Below, one piece after another: positions 60,319 through 64,000 of a DNA stretch of 64,000 nucleotides. The DNA is from Lepas anatifera. Lineage: Eukaryota > Arthropoda > Thecostraca > Lepadidae. Under the pieces are notes generated by a model, which had not been told where the DNA came from, searched no databases, and saw nothing but the letters and a program-made list of their open reading frames with translations. The position numbers and the translations under genes are program-made. Every line of letters begins with the position of its first letter. The stretch's first letter is position 1. The stretch covers positions 1 to 64,000 of the forward strand of contig JAOTON010000974.1 in assembly GCA_034440635.1 (NCBI GenBank). Reading direction: 5' to 3'.

Positions 60319-63300
60319 TTCAGCCCCAGCGGTCATGTTAGAGAGAAATAACCCCTGTGAATGCATGAATCACCAACACCAATGTCTAGACTGTTCCTTC
60401 CTCCCGTTCACGGCCTTCTAGATTGGTGTCGTTTTGGGCCGGAGTCCGGCCGCAGACGGGTGCGGTTAATTGGGGCGGCGGGCGGCATCGGCAGAGTCGG
60501 GCCGTCGCGGCCCGGTTTTCCCGCCCTCAGAAGCCTCCGCACCAGTATCCGAGGCTTCGCCGCACGCCCCACCCGGCTCCCGAGCACTATCACTCTCGAT
60601 CTCATGTTTTTGGTGAAGGCTCGTCTTAAATTAGAGTAGGCTTAGGTAAGCATTCCAGCGACGTTGAAAGGGCTCAATAATGTAGTGTATCTCTGGATCC
60701 AAGTGAGGTGGACTAAGTGCCGAATAGCTAAGCCCCGAAAGCGTATGGTAATTTGTATGGATGTTACATTTTTAGGCCTATAAAACAGTGTTTAGCTCGG
60801 CTTTGACCCGGGACGCCTGGTCACCATAAGCCCGACATTACATCGTTTCACGATTGGACCGAGCGATTACACACGAGAGGCAGTCGGTACCTAACTGAAG
60901 CAAGAGCGCTCGTGTCGCAAATATTTTTCATAAGGGGATGGCTATCGTTTCCTTGTAAGCGAGGAACTTTTTTGAACCGGGAGGGGGGTAGGGGTGGGCT
61001 AAGCAGCAGAAATATATACCCTTTTGCCCTATTTTAATTTGGCCAGACATGTGAGTGAGATGTTTGTTTGCCATTGAAAACGCTGCAGCTTCAGGAGAAT
61101 ACCCAAGGGAAAATTTTCCCTTGAAAAAGTATTTTTAAATATTTTAATGCAAACAAATATTCCATGTATACAGTACCAACTAAATGTGGAGGGCGCCCCC
61201 CCCACTTTCCAAGTATGAGGGGAGGGACCCACCCTCGGTTCCCCCGTTGGCAATGCCCGTGCTGTTAAAAGTCTGACGTCTGGATTATTACATAGTTAAT
61301 GTTCTTCGATCATATTTTACGTTTAGAATTGCAAGAATTGTGTCACCTGAAATTATAGGTTAGCCGATTTCATCAGCACGCCGCCCTTTGGTTTGCTCCT
61401 GTCCGCAATATGTGATTTCCTGCACTTAGAGGCAGCGTTGTCATCTCTAAAACTATTTATAATTGGGTACTCTAGGCCTTTTTGGTCAACGTGCTTGGAC
61501 ACCATGCAATGATGCGGTTAGGAAGAGTACTTATTTGAAAATATGTTATGGCATCAGTGCCAAACGAATCGTGGATGGACACGAGTGTGTCCATCCAGAG
61601 CTGTGTTGAGGAAAATCCGCACCCTGAGCTCTCGGTGTGGATTTTCTCAACTGGAACTAAAGAACGATAGGACACTTGTGATGGGACGATTTCATGTCGA
61701 AGGGCACTCCTGTTTTCTTTATTGGGGCTTTTGGTTCCTGCCTTGCAAAAATCAGGTTGGATTTTATGGCCTTCAGGAATGGTGCAAACGTATTTCCGAA
61801 AGGAGAACAGGTTTGCAGGCATTCAGAGCTAGAAGGGAGGAGGATCCCCAGTGGAGGAACATTTAAGTCAAGGGACCATTTAAAGGAGGTGGATACAAAA
61901 TGATCTTCGTTTGCATGTGAAATAATACACTGGCTAGGCATGGTTTTTGGGGATTGGGCCGGACTAATTTCTAAGTATGACATCGGTGACACGCATTATC
62001 CGTGGTAAAGTTTATCAAAACGAACGTAAGCCTTGCCTATCGGATAAAATATTCTCTATGGCTCCTTGCAGCTTAGAAAGGATGCTTTATTTCGTTTGAC
62101 CCTTTCTGGTGAGGTACAGCATAGTGTTTTTGGGAAGCCATATCGAGTTATATGAAACTGTCAGAACTGCCTGAACAATACCACAATATCATCTTTCCTG
62201 AATTCATACGGCAAATACGGCACACCGCTTCCTGCACTCTAAACCTACATTTCTTACGCTTTTGATTTGAATTATTTTTGAATACGATTGGTGCCCAAAA
62301 TTTGAAGACACACCAACAAAACCACATAAAAATGTGAAAGCCTGATATAAAGATTGGCTTTGGCTTCCCCACAGGCCTGCTAAGCTGCTAAAGTCCACTT
62401 TAAGGTCCTTAAAGTGAGAAACACGAATATTATGCTCCGGGGCGTACATTTCCGAAAATCATTAGGGGTGCCCAAATTTGAAGGAATACCAATAACCACC
62501 ACCCAAAAACAGATAGCATAAAATTATAGTTGTTTTGGCCCTCACACAGGTCTGCTGAGCCAAATAAATCCAGTTTAAAGTCTTGAAAACTATAAACAAT
62601 TAAATTTAAAGGAGCTCTTAACCCTAACTCAACGTTTCACTGGGGCTGCCCAGGCACCCCCAAAGAGATATAAATCCACAACCCTGATTATGTTTTAACA
62701 CTGCTTTGATGTTTCACTTTGGACGCCCGGGTACCCCCATAAAGATACAAATCCGTACCCCTGCTGAGAACCATATACATCCATATGTTTTCAAAATTTC
62801 CTCAAGAGCATGTTGCAACCCTTGGCGCTGTTCAAGTCTAGCCCATGGACTGCACCCATACCAACGCCGTGCAGTTAACATATCCATACATCATGTATCT
62901 AGGTATTCAACCTGTGAGAAAAGGCCCCTGCATTCTCAGCAGGGCTCAATCCATCAGAGTTCAGAAAACAGACCGCGCCGCCCTCGCCGCTGCTGGGGCC
63001 GGGGCAGACGCCGTTACCGGCGGCCTTCGTCTGCACCCCTTGCTCGGCCTCCAGACGTCGGCAGCCCCGGCAGCACCGCAGAGCGGGTCCGATGGCCCGC
63101 TCTGGAGCCGCGTCTTGGCCCATTGCCTCGTCACGGAGACCTGTTCACCATCGTAAATCTCCCGCTTCGCCCGGTTTCCCTGTCTGTACTGGCTGGTTGT
63201 GCCCCTCTATTCGCCGCTACCCCGCCCGGAGAGGTGAAAAAGTCTTGCCAGTTTATCACTGCCTCTAACGGTTGATTTAAGAATGCTGGTTGCAGTTTTG

Positions 63301-64000
63301 AAATTTTTAAAGTTGTTTGGTAGGGGTGTGTCCATGAGAGAAGGGTGTCACAATTGCTCGCTTTATCAGGTTTTTAATGTCACTGGATAAAGAGGTACCC
63401 CCAATATAATCAAGCAAATAACCCTATCAACTCTAAATCGCTTCCCAAAGTGATGGCCTCGTAGAATGGCTAGGTGTGTCCGTACAAACTGAAAAGAAAT
63501 TGTAGCAATACAGGCCAAGGGCGAAGCAGAAATAGAGTCAGTGAAGTGAAATTTAACCTTGCCTCTGTAGTCATTGTAGAGAATGAAACGCGCGTTATGG
63601 TCCCACTGACGTAACACATAAGTATCATTCTGTAGCTTGAATAAAGTCAAACTAGCAGAGATGCGGGGACTTGCGAGTTGATATGCGGTGACTTTTCAAA
63701 ATATCTGAAGGTGCTAATTGTTATGTTTCTTGTGCATTGCTGTTCCATGAACAAGGAATTCTGCTCCTATCCAATCTTGCTTTGTTGAATTTATACACGG
63801 ATCAGTAATGCTGGAACTATTTTCCAGGAACACCACGATATCCAAGCTTATTGTTTTCTGAACCACTCGTCCTAGACCGATGCTGATTTTCAAAACTGGC
63901 CTAAAAATCCCCCACTTGCTTCATTATAATTCTTAGATCAAATTTGGTGAAACGTCTTAAGGGCTACCATCATGTTTGGTTAGGCTAGCTTGAGTTTCTG
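60313..64000 (+). other. Ubx: 5' part of Ubx intron 1 (no exon seen)
   Basis: The sequence runs from the GTGAGT donor to the window end. I looked for the homeobox (RRRGRQTYTRYQTLELE, KIWFQNRRMK) in all frames and did not find it, so the 3' exon is outside. The first 300 bases stay GC-rich, then composition drops. A second GC-rich patch at about 62930-63240 gives only Arg/Pro-rich frames with no known domain. Two neighbouring hairpins sit at 61573-61650. In Drosophila the large Ubx intron carries the abx/bx enhancers; any such role here is inference. Confidence 0.7.
61573..61650 (+). other. Two adjacent hairpins in Ubx intron
   Basis: First hairpin, 61573-61596: GGATGGACAC, four-base loop, GTGTCCATCC, a perfect 10-bp stem. 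Second, 61606-61650: TTGAGGAAAATCCGCACC, ten-base loop, GGTGTGGATTTTCTCAA, a 17-bp stem with one bulged G and one G-U pair. The spacer is nine bases. The stems are shorter than typical microRNA precursors. Short antiparallel frames across this block have no recognisable domain. Confidence 0.6.

Noticed and set aside
59704..60366. A 220-codon minus-strand frame opposite Ubx
   Set aside because: Exact antisense shadow of the GC-rich Ubx exon; Arg/Pro/Trp-rich with no domain.
61472..61903. Overlapping frames in the Ubx intron as a nested gene
   Set aside because: Four frames on both strands overlap, none has a domain, and the open stretch coincides with the hairpins.
62930..63240. Ubx homeobox exon in the GC-rich patch of the intron
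   Set aside because: No homeodomain signature in any frame; Arg-rich stretches come from GC composition.

Overview
The window looks like one stretch of a repeat-rich arthropod genome. The only gene I identify with confidence is the first coding exon of the Hox gene Ultrabithorax (Ubx), on the + strand at 59805-60312. The call rests on a YFEQSGFY block near the N-terminus, a Ser-Pro-Phe/Ala-rich middle, an NGY...KDLSAW block and a terminal YPWMAMAG hexapeptide. The exon ends at a strong GT donor placed exactly as in the Ubx genes of other arthropods. The homeobox exon is not in the window and must lie beyond 64000. I cannot name the species; Ubx itself places it in the arthropods or their close relatives.

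Everything left of Ubx (about 59.8 kb) is 5' of the gene. In Drosophila that position holds the bxd/pbx regulatory DNA between Ubx and abd-A. I find no complete second gene there. The sequence is instead a layered deposit of mobile elements, several with intact target-site duplications (TSDs).

Layout. 303-7725: a candidate large element whose ends carry inverted arrays of a GTACGAA-type repeat. It is split by a 5.56-kb hAT-like element (347-5904) with a perfect 8-bp TSD, filled by degenerate ~22-bp GGGGCCC minisatellites and holding a SINE. 7.7-13 kb: no gene seen. 13.4-21.3 kb: TTAA-bounded elements rich in AGGTCA/TGACCT, a SINE with 11-bp TSD, and a possible zinc-finger exon on the minus strand. 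22.7-23.1 kb: a 344-bp palindrome whose arms carry a hammerhead-ribozyme-like core typical of Penelope-like elements. 24-30 kb: hAT-type MITEs, a GGC-rich block with a strong splice donor, and a 213-bp GT/T/GT compound microsatellite. 33.6-35.2 kb: a decayed hAT element with perfect 8-bp TSD, GGAGCC hexamer repeats at both ends and the last ~60 codons of a transposase. 36.5-38.3 kb: a second GC-rich minisatellite. 41-59 kb: a 125-bp hAT MITE with perfect TSD, a family of 162-165-bp MITEs, three well-bounded TTAA elements and a SINE with 13-bp TSD. 59.3-59.8 kb: likely Ubx promoter and 5' UTR. 60.3-64 kb: start of Ubx intron 1, with two adjacent hairpins.

Most other open frames are short, frame-rotated or on the wrong strand of repeats, and I do not treat them as genes. 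Element boundaries, TSDs, TIRs and palindromes were read directly. Superfamily names (hAT, piggyBac-like, Penelope-like) are inferred from end structure and motifs, without database comparison.
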